This document shows, one piece after another, positions 8,695 to 17,235 of a DNA stretch of 64,000 nucleotides. The stretch comes from Flavobacterium daemonense. GTDB lineage: Bacteria; Bacteroidota; Bacteroidia; Flavobacteriales; Flavobacteriaceae. Under the pieces are notes generated by a model that ran no database searches, had not been told where the DNA came from, and was given only the letters and a program-made list of their open reading frames with translations. The position numbers were made by a program, and so were the translations under genes. The DNA lies in the NCBI RefSeq assembly GCF_007341385.1, contig NZ_VJYD01000001.1, forward strand, positions 186,001 to 250,000, written 5' to 3'. The stretch's first letter is position 1. Every line of letters starts with the position of its first letter.

Positions 8695-9691
8695 ACCCAC
8701 ACTCGGACTCACATTAGGAAAATTTGCGCCCTTTCATAAAGGCCACCAATTGTTAATAGAAACTGCTATGAACGAAGTGGACGAAGTGATCGTTTTGGTT
8801 TATGATGATCCGATTATTAATATTCCTTTATCCGTGCGAGCGGGCTGGATCCGAGAAATTTATCCAAAAATTACTGTTATAGAAGGTACAAATTCACCAA
8901 ACGATAGCGGTTATACAGCCGAGATAATGAAAATTCAGGAAAATTATGTTCTGAAAATTCTGGATGGCCGTGTAGTTTCTCATTTTTATTCCAGCGAACC
9001 TTACGGCGAACACATGAGTATTGCCTTAAAAGCATTGAACAGACAGGTTGATATTAGCCGACATCAGATTCCAATATCGGCGACGAAAATCAGAAATGAT
9101 TCTTTTAAAAATAAAGAGTTTTTACATCCAAAAGTGTATAAAGATTTGATTACGAAAGTGGTTTTGCTTGGTGCGCCATCAACAGGAAAAACGACTTTGG
9201 CAGAAAAACTAGCGATTCATTTTGACACACAATGGATGCCGGAATACGGAAGAGAATATTGGGAGAAGCACCAAGTCAATAAAAGGCTGACTTTAGAAGA
9301 TCTTTTGAAAATTGCTGAAGGTCATATTGAAAGAGAAGATGCTCTTGTGTTAAAGTCAAACCAAATTTTATTCTCTGATACCAATGCCATTACGACGTAT
9401 TTGTTTTCATTAGATTATCATGGAAAAGCGCTGCCAGCTTTGGAAAATTTAGCCAAAACAGCCGAAAACAGACACGATATTATTTTTGTTTGTGATACCG
9501 ATATTCCTTACGACGATACTTGGGACCGATCTGGCGATGTGAAAAGAAAAGAATTTCAAGAAAGAATAATTGACGATTTAAACGCAAGAAATCTTAAATA
9601 TCATATGCTTCGAGGCACTATTGAAGAAAGAATTGAACAAGTGTCAAAAGTATTATTTGCTAAAGAAAATGATAAATTTAATCTAACATAG
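8684..9691 (+). CDS. nadR: bifunctional NMN adenylyltransferase / ribosylnicotinamide kinase NadR
   Basis: 335 residues. ATG 8684 is chosen because the adenylyltransferase fold begins immediately (LGLTLGKFAPFHKGH, residues 7-21, with the nucleotidyltransferase HxGH-type motif HKGH). An upstream in-frame start at 8639 would add 15 residues deep inside pnuC. The second domain starts with the Walker A motif GAPSTGKT at 163-170 and includes ILFSDTNAITTY as the kinase acidic motif. Together they phosphorylate nicotinamide riboside and adenylate the NMN to give NAD. The N-terminal DNA-binding domain of enterobacterial NadR is absent, so this is an enzyme only. It overlaps pnuC and is followed after 15 bp by the MoxR gene. 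Confidence 0.92.
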   Translation: MSVKPTLGLTLGKFAPFHKGHQLLIETAMNEVDEVIVLVYDDPIINIPLSVRAGWIREIYPKITVIEGTNSPNDSGYTAEIMKIQENYVLKILDGRVVSHFYSSEPYGEHMSIALKALNRQVDISRHQIPISATKIRNDSFKNKEFLHPKVYKDLITKVVLLGAPSTGKTTLAEKLAIHFDTQWMPEYGREYWEKHQVNKRLTLEDLLKIAEGHIEREDALVLKSNQILFSDTNAITTYLFSLDYHGKALPALENLAKTAENRHDIIFVCDTDIPYDDTWDRSGDVKRKEFQERIIDDLNARNLKYHMLRGTIEERIEQVSKVLFAKENDKFNLT

Positions 9692-9706
9692 AAACCAAAT
9701 ATAACC

Positions 9707-11299
9707 ATGTCTGACTTAATAAATAAAACCATGGGATTTTTCAAGAAAGTCCCAGAATCGCCTACAAATCCTCAAGAAACTCATAAAACAACTAAATTTC
9801 AGATTGAAGATCTTTACTCAAGCGATACAGATCAAAATGACTTGAAAGATGCTGTGACATTGGATGAAAAATTGCGTCAAGCGTATTTTTGGATCACAAA
9901 TACAGCCGTTATTAGTCCGTATTATGATATCGAATTCAATGATGGCGACCCTAAAAAGTTTTTATTTGGAGACAGCAAAGTGCCCGTTTACTTGCCAACA
10001 GATCAAAGTTATTCGAGTTTTGTTTTGATGCCTTTACTGAATCTCGCATCATTAGGAAAATGTCTTATTGTTGGTGGCCCAGGCCGCGGAAAAACAGCAA
10101 CTTCCGTATTGATGGGATTGTTGGCGGGTTATGAGAAAAAGGATGTAATGCGTGCCATTCAGCACGGTCAGCCACAAATGACGATTTCAGATTTGTTGGG
10201 TCATCCATTGCCTTCAGACATGGTAAAAGCTGAGAAAACTTCAGACATCAGAATTGCTTGGCGAAAATGGCTCGGAATGCGAGTGAAAATCATTGATGAA
10301 TACAACCGAATTCCAACCAGAACTCAGTCGGCTTTATTAACCGTTTTAGCAGATAATTACGCTGAAATCTTCGATCAGATTTATGAATGTCCGGAAGGCG
10401 CATGGTATTTGACTGCCAATGATGATGCGGGTGGGGGTACATACCAAGTGATTGAAGCCTTAAAAGACAGAATCGATATTGTCATTAGAGCGATGCATTT
10501 TAACACCAGATTTATTGACGATTTATTGCAGCGTATCGAACTCAACTTTAAACCTGAATCGATAATTCCGGAAGAAATTATTTTTACTGAAGAGGAGCTA
10601 AATACAATAAACAAACAAATTAGAGGTATAAAAATCGAACCCGAATTGCGCAAACGCATCGAGTTTTTTTGCCGTCAGTTTGAGTTTTTTGAACCTGCAT
10701 CGAACCGATTGGAGTATATGACAAAAGACACGGCAAAATTGTCGGGAATTGATATGCGTTCACTTTTCAGAAAAGAGACAGGAAAAGATCCAGTCAAAGA
10801 TTTAGGTTCGCAGGCAAAAAACGGTTTATCAGTTAGAAAAATAATGACTTTACTGATGTTCTCTAAGGCGATGGCTTATTTTAGAGGCAATAAAAGAGTA
10901 GAATTAGAAGACGTGAGACAAGTTTTGCCATTTGTTTTACACGATAGTTTAACACCGCATTTAGAATCTCCATTTTTCGATCAAACTGGGAACGAAGTGT
11001 ATCGAGTTGACCGAATTGTGTGGCTTCGCGAATTGTTTGATTTGTCTTGTGATGAATATGTGAGCCAAGATTTAGACCGAAATGATCCGGTAGATAATTT
11101 TGAAGCCGAATTTAAAAAAGGACTCGAAAACATCTCTTCAAAAGAAATTGACAACCGACTTTTAAATATCGAAAAGCAGCTTCAGCTATGGTCGCAGGAG
11201 AAAAAACTTTATGGCTACAGAGCAGATGATATTTTGAAATTGAAATATTTGCATCAACGTTATACTAACTACAAAAGATGGTTGCAATGGAAAAAATAA
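9707..11299 (+). CDS. MoxR-type AAA+ ATPase
   Basis: 530 residues. Walker A is GGPGRGKTA (123-131), Walker B is VKIIDE (193-198), sensor 1 is the Asn in YLTANDDAGGG (about 238), and a candidate arginine finger lies in ALKDRID (about 255). The EYNRIPTRTQSALLTVLAD stretch after Walker B is typical of MoxR/RavA helix-2-insert ATPases. Residues 1-100 are a family-specific extension and the C-terminal 150 residues form a helical lid plus a hydrophilic tail. MoxR ATPases act as chaperones that remodel a partner, usually together with a vWA protein, and such a protein lies two genes downstream. It starts 15 bp after nadR and its end overlaps the next gene by 22 bp, so it belongs to a coupled operon. 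Confidence 0.9.
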   Translation: MSDLINKTMGFFKKVPESPTNPQETHKTTKFQIEDLYSSDTDQNDLKDAVTLDEKLRQAYFWITNTAVISPYYDIEFNDGDPKKFLFGDSKVPVYLPTDQSYSSFVLMPLLNLASLGKCLIVGGPGRGKTATSVLMGLLAGYEKKDVMRAIQHGQPQMTISDLLGHPLPSDMVKAEKTSDIRIAWRKWLGMRVKIIDEYNRIPTRTQSALLTVLADNYAEIFDQIYECPEGAWYLTANDDAGGGTYQVIEALKDRIDIVIRAMHFNTRFIDDLLQRIELNFKPESIIPEEIIFTEEELNTINKQIRGIKIEPELRKRIEFFCRQFEFFEPASNRLEYMTKDTAKLSGIDMRSLFRKETGKDPVKDLGSQAKNGLSVRKIMTLLMFSKAMAYFRGNKRVELEDVRQVLPFVLHDSLTPHLESPFFDQTGNEVYRVDRIVWLRELFDLSCDEYVSQDLDRNDPVDNFEAEFKKGLENISSKEIDNRLLNIEKQLQLWSQEKKLYGYRADDILKLKYLHQRYTNYKRWLQWKK

Positions 11300-12258
11300 C
11301 TTTTGAGCCACTCATTGCAGCATTAAGCGATCATAGTGCATTGTACAATCAATGGTACAATGAAAGTGAAATAAAATTTGGCAGTTTGGATGCGCACGTT
11401 ATCGCCAATTGGATGGTCGAAGTCATTGAACCGATCGTTAAAGCCGTTGTTGCCGAAAATACGGCTCCAGAAAAAATTCATGAAGTTGTAAAAGCACTTT
11501 ACTTGGAATCATTGAAACTAATTGGAAGTGGTATGGCAATTCGGTATAAAGACGAATATAAAGAAGCTTGGTTATTATTGTCCAAAATACCAAATCTTGC
11601 TTTAAAATTTCCACTAAAAACCATTTCATTGCTCCATGATGTACTTTTGAATCTTGAAGTTTATGCTCCAGATAAAACTTTGCAATGGTGCAAACTTGTT
11701 GAAGTTAGCAGCGCTGAGATCAAAACAATTGAAGATTTTAAAATAGTTGGACGTATTTATGCGTGGAAATGTGGTTTGGCGCATTTAAGAGTTCGTTTGA
11801 AAGCAGATTTTGAAACGCTTTCCGAAAATCTGCAGCAAACAATTATAAAAGCCATCGGTAATCCTGTAAAATCAAATCAGTTATTTGAAAATCCATGGGC
11901 AAATAATAGTACTAAATTTGAAGGCGTTCAAGGTGGTTTCAAAGGAATGACTGGTTTTTTTGAAGAACCGCCAGTACTAGCACAAATTGGAGAATATATA
12001 TTTGCAACCGATTCAAATAGTAGTTATGCATTATTTGCAGATCAATTTGGCAAGGTCTTAATTCCTGCTAATACTGTTGATACAGTAGATATTACGTCAA
12101 ATTCTAAGCGAATTACAAACGTAGAAAAATGGCTCGGAAAAGAAGCCAATGAAATCGATACAACGGCAATTTCATCTGTTGTTGCAACACAAGATACGTT
12201 GGTTTTTACTTTGCAGAATTCCTATTTTATATATTTATACAGCCTTGGAAATGAATAA
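11278..12258 (+). CDS. unknown protein of the MoxR-vWA operon
   Basis: 326 residues from ATG 11278 (ATG 11287 is an alternative). No family recognised. The first 220 residues look helical (ALYLESLKLIGSGMAIRYKDEYKEAWLLL, VLLNLEVYAPDKTLQWCKLV). A Gly/Phe-rich linker follows (GVQGGFKGMTGFFEEPPV), and the last 90 residues are strand-rich (IGEYIFATDSNSSYALFADQFGKVLIPANTVDTVDI, VVATQDTLVFTLQNSYFIYLYSL). There is no signal peptide, so it is cytoplasmic. It overlaps the MoxR gene by 22 bp and the vWA gene by 8 bp, indicating translational coupling and probably a physical complex. The C-terminal strands recall the extra beta domains (bpX types) found in some MoxR-vWA conflict systems, but it is too short for a propeller. 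Confidence 0.75.
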   Translation: MVAMEKITFEPLIAALSDHSALYNQWYNESEIKFGSLDAHVIANWMVEVIEPIVKAVVAENTAPEKIHEVVKALYLESLKLIGSGMAIRYKDEYKEAWLLLSKIPNLALKFPLKTISLLHDVLLNLEVYAPDKTLQWCKLVEVSSAEIKTIEDFKIVGRIYAWKCGLAHLRVRLKADFETLSENLQQTIIKAIGNPVKSNQLFENPWANNSTKFEGVQGGFKGMTGFFEEPPVLAQIGEYIFATDSNSSYALFADQFGKVLIPANTVDTVDITSNSKRITNVEKWLGKEANEIDTTAISSVVATQDTLVFTLQNSYFIYLYSLGNE

Positions 12259-14014
12259 TCAAGCCAAAATAGAAGAAACGCTCGCACTATGGAAATCACA
12301 TTGGCAACAGGCAAAGTTGGAGTGGAATCCTATGTTGCGTTTGCAAGAACCTATTTGGTGTTTATCAAACGAAGACGCTTATAAAGAAGGACTTACAGGC
12401 AGTTTTGCAATGATTCGGTTAACCGATCATCGCATCGTGATTAATTTAGAAGAAATTGTAGAACGCAATATTATTGATTATCCACTTGAAGTGCTGGCGC
12501 ATGAAATTGGACATCATATTTTTACGCCTGCCAATTTATATGACAATGCAGTTTTGTTAAACAGAATTCGTTTTGGTTTGCCCGGAATTGAAGATCGGGC
12601 GCCAATGGTTGCTAATTTATACGCTGATTTTTTAATAAATGATAAATTACAGCGCATCAATAAATTAAGAATGTCAGAGGTTTATCAAGCGATTAATTCA
12701 GAAGATAGTTTTTCTGAGTTTTGGACGTTGATGATGCGAACTTACGAATACTTATGGCGATTGAATAGGGGAGAATTGGCAACAAAATCATCTCTTCATA
12801 GCAAAAAAATAGATTCTGATGCTTCGTTATTAGCCTCTTTGATAAGAAGTTATTCTAAAAATTGGATTCATGGCGGTGGCCGTTTTGCTGTAATGGTATA
12901 TCCTTATTTGATGGATGACAAAAAATTTCAAGATGCACGCAAAAAGATTTTAGTGCTATTGGACGCCGAAGATGCTGGAAAAGGAGCAATGGATATTTCT
13001 GGTATGACCAAACTCGATTTAGAAGGTTATGACGAAATTATTGATATGCGAAAAGAAGCTATTGATTCGAAAGAAGAAAATGGCGATAAAAGTAAAAAGG
13101 AAAGTTTAGGTTTTGAAAAGAATGATTTTGGCGGACACGGACCAAGAGAAGGCTATATGGGGCCGGGAAATTACATTGATTTGATGCAGCAAGCTAATCC
13201 AAATGCTGATGAACAACGTTTGATCAATACTTATTACAAAGAAATTGCTTTGCCGTATTTAATTGATTTTCCGGTAGAAATTTCTGAAAATGTATCTTTC
13301 GATTTACCGGAAGGACTAGAAACTTGGGATATTGGCGATGCTATCGAAGAAGTCGATTGGCTTCAATCTGCCATTTTATCGCCAGAACTTATTCCGGGAT
13401 TAACGACTCAAAAGAGAACGTTTGGTTCAGATTCAGATAATTCTATTTCGAAAAAACCGCTAAATGTTTACCTCGGTATCGATTGTTCAGGTTCGATGGG
13501 AAATCCAAGACACAACTTTTCATGGCCAATTTTGGCAGCCACAATTATAGGATTATCTGCTTTGCGTGCAGGAGCCTCTGTTATGGGATGTCTTTCTGGC
13601 GAGCCTGGAAGTTATTTGGAAACAGATGGTTTTATTACAGATGAAACCGATTTGCTGACTACCTTGACTTCCTATTTAGGAACTGGTTACGCCTACGGAA
13701 TTGAACGATTGCGAAAGCCTTTCGAAACAAAACCAGATAAAAAGTCACATATTGTCATTGTTACAGATAATGATATTTTCAGCATGTTGGCCGCTGATAC
13801 AGGAACAAAACAATCCAATTGGGAACTAGCTGAAATTGCATTAAAAAATGCTGGCGGACACGGAACAATGGTCTTGCATTCTCCACCTGATTATAATAAG
13901 GATTTGGTACTTAGGTTGGTAAAAATGGGATGGAATGTTTACTATGTTACAAACGAGGCCGAACTTTTGAAGTTTGCGGCAGAATTTTCACAACAAAATT
14001 ATGCTTATGTCTAA
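12251..14014 (+). CDS. vWA-domain protein with N-terminal HEXXH putative metallopeptidase (DUF2201-like)
   Basis: 587 residues. ATG 12251 overlaps the previous stop by 8 bp and is preferred over an in-frame start about 100 bp earlier inside that gene. Residues 84-88 are HEIGH, an HEXXH zinc site, followed by ANLYADFLIND (Asp126 as a possible third ligand), the arrangement of DUF2201-type putative metallopeptidases. Near residue 411 the MIDAS motif DCSGS starts a vWA domain, with a later Asp in IVIVTDNDIF. Between them is a long charged, helical linker. vWA proteins are the usual partners of MoxR ATPases. The whole layout suggests an ATP-driven machine that gates a protease, but no activity is established. 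Confidence 0.85.
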   Translation: MNNQAKIEETLALWKSHWQQAKLEWNPMLRLQEPIWCLSNEDAYKEGLTGSFAMIRLTDHRIVINLEEIVERNIIDYPLEVLAHEIGHHIFTPANLYDNAVLLNRIRFGLPGIEDRAPMVANLYADFLINDKLQRINKLRMSEVYQAINSEDSFSEFWTLMMRTYEYLWRLNRGELATKSSLHSKKIDSDASLLASLIRSYSKNWIHGGGRFAVMVYPYLMDDKKFQDARKKILVLLDAEDAGKGAMDISGMTKLDLEGYDEIIDMRKEAIDSKEENGDKSKKESLGFEKNDFGGHGPREGYMGPGNYIDLMQQANPNADEQRLINTYYKEIALPYLIDFPVEISENVSFDLPEGLETWDIGDAIEEVDWLQSAILSPELIPGLTTQKRTFGSDSDNSISKKPLNVYLGIDCSGSMGNPRHNFSWPILAATIIGLSALRAGASVMGCLSGEPGSYLETDGFITDETDLLTTLTSYLGTGYAYGIERLRKPFETKPDKKSHIVIVTDNDIFSMLAADTGTKQSNWELAEIALKNAGGHGTMVLHSPPDYNKDLVLRLVKMGWNVYYVTNEAELLKFAAEFSQQNYAYV

Positions 14015-14588
14015 ATATGATGTTTTTGAACTGGTTGCGCATTTAAGGAAATGCCCAGATTCTTATTTAAAACCTTCTGATTTTTTTGCCGAAGACGGGC
14101 TAAATTCCCTTGCTTTGATTGCTGATACATACAGGATTATAAGTAATAATTTTTTGAAAAAGGATTTTAAAAATCCAACAAATTTCGACTTAAAACTAAT
14201 TGACGATAATCATTGGCGCGCCATTCATATTTCGACTTGGCTGTTATGCCATACTGATTTTAAAAATAATCCTCAAATAGAAAACAAATTGCAAAAATTT
14301 TGGTTTGAGGAACTGCTTACGACAACAGTTTACGTAAAATACAATGATTGGATTTCTGACGACGAACGTGCCGAGGAAATGGTGCGATTGCTTTTATATT
14401 GCTGTGAAGTCATGCCTTTCGGCGAAAGCCATAACGAAGCCGCCGATAAATTAGCATCAATAAACAGCGCAGAAAGATATAAAGTTTTAAAAGAATCCTA
14501 CGAAGCGCACGAACGAATAATGAACATTAAAAGAGAAATGGCTGAAAAAGCAGCACGTGAAGCCGCAAATGTGTATGGACGCGAATAA
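14007..14588 (+). CDS. small unknown protein of the MoxR-vWA operon
   Basis: 193 residues from ATG 14007; ATG 14001 is equally possible and both overlap the vWA stop. No family recognised. It is soluble and helical, rich in Trp and Leu (LIDDNHWRAIHISTWLLCHTDF, LQKFWFEELLTTTVYVKYNDW), with a charged C-terminal helix (AHERIMNIKREMAEKAAREAANVYG). No catalytic motif or membrane segment is visible. It sits between the vWA protein and the adenylating enzyme with overlaps at both ends (14 bp into the next gene if that starts at 14575), so it is probably an adaptor or structural subunit of the same complex. Confidence 0.75.
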   Translation: MSKYDVFELVAHLRKCPDSYLKPSDFFAEDGLNSLALIADTYRIISNNFLKKDFKNPTNFDLKLIDDNHWRAIHISTWLLCHTDFKNNPQIENKLQKFWFEELLTTTVYVKYNDWISDDERAEEMVRLLLYCCEVMPFGESHNEAADKLASINSAERYKVLKESYEAHERIMNIKREMAEKAAREAANVYGRE

Positions 14589-15924
14589 TGGCCCACAAAT
14601 AGCATTGACCGACAAGGAACGTTTTCCTTTGCTTGATGATTTAAGTTTTTTAAATGAACTTAGACAAGATGCTTTTGCGCCAAAATTTAATTTTAAAAGT
14701 GGTGACCGGTTAAATGCAGAACAGCTTTTAAGAGTTAACTCGTATAAAAATAAATATTACGATAAAAAAGTATTTTGGAACGAAGGGCAAGTTCCAACTT
14801 GGTTAGAAACTTACTTTAAATGGTGTATTCAAACAGTGCCTTTTTATCAGAATAAAGGAAATGACTTCGATTCTTTTTTAACGATTTCTCGCGAAGATAT
14901 TCGGAAATTTCCTTATTTGTTTGTTTCGAATGAGGCTAATTTAAAGGAACTTTTGGTTTATCATACTTCTGGTTCAACTGGCTCAAAATTAGACGTACTT
15001 TTTGATTCGGTTTCGCAGGCAAGTTGGTTGCCACAAATAGAATCGGTTCTTGCGGAGTTTAATATTTCTATAACCAAAAGCAATAAATCAGCCGCAATTG
15101 CTTTGATTTGTGCGCAGGAAAAAACGTTGACATACGCTTCATTATCAACATATTTAGAGGGCGCTGGAGTTTTAAAAATAAATTTGAATCCAACTGAGTG
15201 GAACCATCCTGACGATGCTAAAAAATACCTCGAAAAATACAATCCAGAAATATTGACAGGCGACCCAATTGCATTTTTGGCTTTGTTAGATCTAAAACCG
15301 CAATTAGCTCCAAAAGCACTTGTATCTTCAGCAATGAAGTTGACAAAAGGCGCGAAAAACAAATTGGAAGCGTATTTTAAATGCCCTGTTATTGATCTTT
15401 ATTCAATGACAGAATGCAGAAATATTGCTTATGCGACTGAAAACGGACATAAAGTAATTCGTCCCGATTTGTACTTGGAAATTTTTGATGAACATACAGA
15501 TGTCAAACTTCCTTATGGCGAAAGAGGCGAACTCGTTGTGACCGGAGGAAGCAATCCGTTTATTCCTTTAATTCGGTATCGAACGGGTGATTTTTGCAGT
15601 TTGAAAATTGAAGATGGTGTTCCGTTTTTGGTTGATTTAGAAGCTCGAAATCCAATAGTTTTTGTGACAAAATCAGATTTGAAAATTAATAATATTGATA
15701 TTTCGAATCGTTTGTCTGAGTTTCCGTTGGCTGGTTTCAAAATGCATCAAAGAAAAGATAAATCAATTGAGTTTGTTGGCTATTCGAATGAAATCACATC
15801 GAAAGAAATTGTCGATGCATTGAGTGTAATTTTTAAAAACGACATTGAAATTGAGGCAGAAATTCAAAAGATAGGTCAAGATAATTCGGTAGAAAAAACG
15901 AAGTATTCTTCAGATTTTATTTAG
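14575..15924 (+). CDS. PaaK-like adenylate-forming enzyme
   Basis: 449 residues from ATG 14575 (ATG 14569 is an alternative). It has the ANL superfamily core motifs: YHTSGSTGSK (phosphate-binding loop), DLYSMTE (A5), RGELVVTGG, and IRYRTGDF (A7, ATP ribose contact). The spacing and length fit phenylacetate-CoA ligase-like or acyl-protein-synthetase-like enzymes, which activate a carboxylate as an adenylate and transfer it to a thiol. The C-terminal 100 residues are present (DLEARNPIVF, NIDISNRLSEF). It is not near phenylacetate or aromatic degradation genes; it is the last gene of the MoxR-vWA operon, so an ordinary catabolic role is unlikely. The substrate could be a small acid or a protein/peptide carboxylate. 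Confidence 0.82.
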   Translation: MDANNGPQIALTDKERFPLLDDLSFLNELRQDAFAPKFNFKSGDRLNAEQLLRVNSYKNKYYDKKVFWNEGQVPTWLETYFKWCIQTVPFYQNKGNDFDSFLTISREDIRKFPYLFVSNEANLKELLVYHTSGSTGSKLDVLFDSVSQASWLPQIESVLAEFNISITKSNKSAAIALICAQEKTLTYASLSTYLEGAGVLKINLNPTEWNHPDDAKKYLEKYNPEILTGDPIAFLALLDLKPQLAPKALVSSAMKLTKGAKNKLEAYFKCPVIDLYSMTECRNIAYATENGHKVIRPDLYLEIFDEHTDVKLPYGERGELVVTGGSNPFIPLIRYRTGDFCSLKIEDGVPFLVDLEARNPIVFVTKSDLKINNIDISNRLSEFPLAGFKMHQRKDKSIEFVGYSNEITSKEIVDALSVIFKNDIEIEAEIQKIGQDNSVEKTKYSSDFI

Positions 15925-16025
15925 ATATTTTTTATCTCTTTTCCAACCTTTTCAAAGTTTAAAGCATCTATAGTTATAGGAATAATTGCCAAAGAATAGC
16001 CAAAATAGATATAATCCAGAAACAA

Positions 16026-17093
16026 ATGAAACACGCCAAACCACTTTTTATAATTTTTACATTTCTATTTTTTACTAATTTCTTACTTGCGCAAACGGAA
16101 GAAGGATATACTAAAATTCCCGATTCAAATTTTGAACAATGGCTGATTGACAACAAATACGACTCGGGCAAAATAGATGGTAAAGTACTTACAACTAATA
16201 TTGTACATATAAAGACAATGGATATTTCAAAGCAAAAGATAGCAAGTTTGTCAGGAATTCAAGATTTTTTAGCATTGACAAATTTATATTGTGATGAAAA
16301 CAAGTTGAAAAAAATTGATGTAAGCAAAAATGTAAACTTGGAATATTTGAATTGTTCAAATAACAAGTTAAAAATTTTGAAATTAAAAGAGAATAAGGCT
16401 TTATCTATTTTGCAATGCTACAATAATAAAATATCCAACTTAGATTTGACGGCAAATACGAATTTAATTCAGTTGAATTGTTTCGAAAACAAATTAGAAA
16501 AACTTGATTTAAGTAAAAATCAAAATATGCAAATGTTGCAATGCAGTAATAATTTTTTGAACGATTTGAATGTAGCTCAAAGTTCTGAATTAGAATATTT
16601 AGAATGCGATCAGAATCAATTTGCTTCTTTGGATATAACTAAAAATCTAAAACTGACTACGCTAAAATGTTCGAAGAACAATTTAAGAACTTTGAACATT
16701 AGCCAAAATAAGGTTTTGACATCTGTAGAATGTTCTGAAAATCAGTTGACACATATTTCTTTTTCAAAAAACGGTGCTTTAAAGTATTTAAATTGCGCTC
16801 ACAATCAATTTACGGTTTTGAATGTGAGTGAAATCAAAGACTTAAAAGAATTGTCATGTGATTATAATTTTTTGGAAAAATTAGATTTCTCAAATAATAC
16901 AGAATTGAAAGGATTTGATTGTTCTTATAATAAATTGAAATCCCTAAATATTAAAAATTGCACGAAACTGAGTTATTTTTATGCTGATGAAAACTCGGAT
17001 TTAAATTGCATCAATGCTGATTTTGATGGAAAAACGCGTCCAGAAAGCGGTTTGGTAGATTTTTCTAAATGCAGGATTTTATGCGTCAATTAA
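16026..17093 (+). CDS. secreted leucine-rich repeat protein
   Basis: 355 residues with a signal peptide ending at LLAQ (residue 23). From about residue 75 to 320 it consists of roughly a dozen 21-residue repeats of the form LxxLxCxxNxLxxLDLSxNxxL, for example LEYLNCSNNKLKILKL, NLIQLNCFENKLEKLDL and LTTLKCSKNNLRTLNI. The cysteine at the consensus position of nearly every repeat is a marked regularity and probably packs inside the solenoid. The segment before it (IPDSNFEQWLIDNKYDSGKIDGKVL) is the cap common in Flavobacteriaceae LRR proteins. There is no C-terminal T9SS domain; the end is a short Cys-containing cap (CRILCVN). A role in surface binding or adhesion is plausible. Confidence 0.88.
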   Translation: MKHAKPLFIIFTFLFFTNFLLAQTEEGYTKIPDSNFEQWLIDNKYDSGKIDGKVLTTNIVHIKTMDISKQKIASLSGIQDFLALTNLYCDENKLKKIDVSKNVNLEYLNCSNNKLKILKLKENKALSILQCYNNKISNLDLTANTNLIQLNCFENKLEKLDLSKNQNMQMLQCSNNFLNDLNVAQSSELEYLECDQNQFASLDITKNLKLTTLKCSKNNLRTLNISQNKVLTSVECSENQLTHISFSKNGALKYLNCAHNQFTVLNVSEIKDLKELSCDYNFLEKLDFSNNTELKGFDCSYNKLKSLNIKNCTKLSYFYADENSDLNCINADFDGKTRPESGLVDFSKCRILCVN

Positions 17094-17127
17094 ATCCAGA
17101 AAACGAAGATCTTTTTACTATCATTCT

Positions 17128-17172
17128 AAATACTGCCATGAATTTATGTTAAATTCGGGCAGTATTTTTTTT
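17128..17172 (+). terminator. rho-independent terminator with long hairpin
   Basis: AAATACTGCC (17128-17137) pairs with GGCAGTATTT (17158-17167); the loop itself holds a second stem, GAATTTA with TAAATTC. A T run follows. It closes the LRR gene. Confidence 0.85.
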
Positions 17173-17199
17173 GTACGCGTTATAAGTGTTTATTTTGCA

Positions 17200-17207
17200 T
17201 ATTTTTG
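17200..17207 (+). promoter_or_regulatory. -7 promoter box TATTTTTG
   Basis: Exact TAnnTTTG match 28 bp before the ATG of the TPR regulator; no matching -33 TTG at standard spacing. Confidence 0.4.
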
Positions 17208-17235
17208 GATAAAATCTTAAGAATTTTCAAACATA

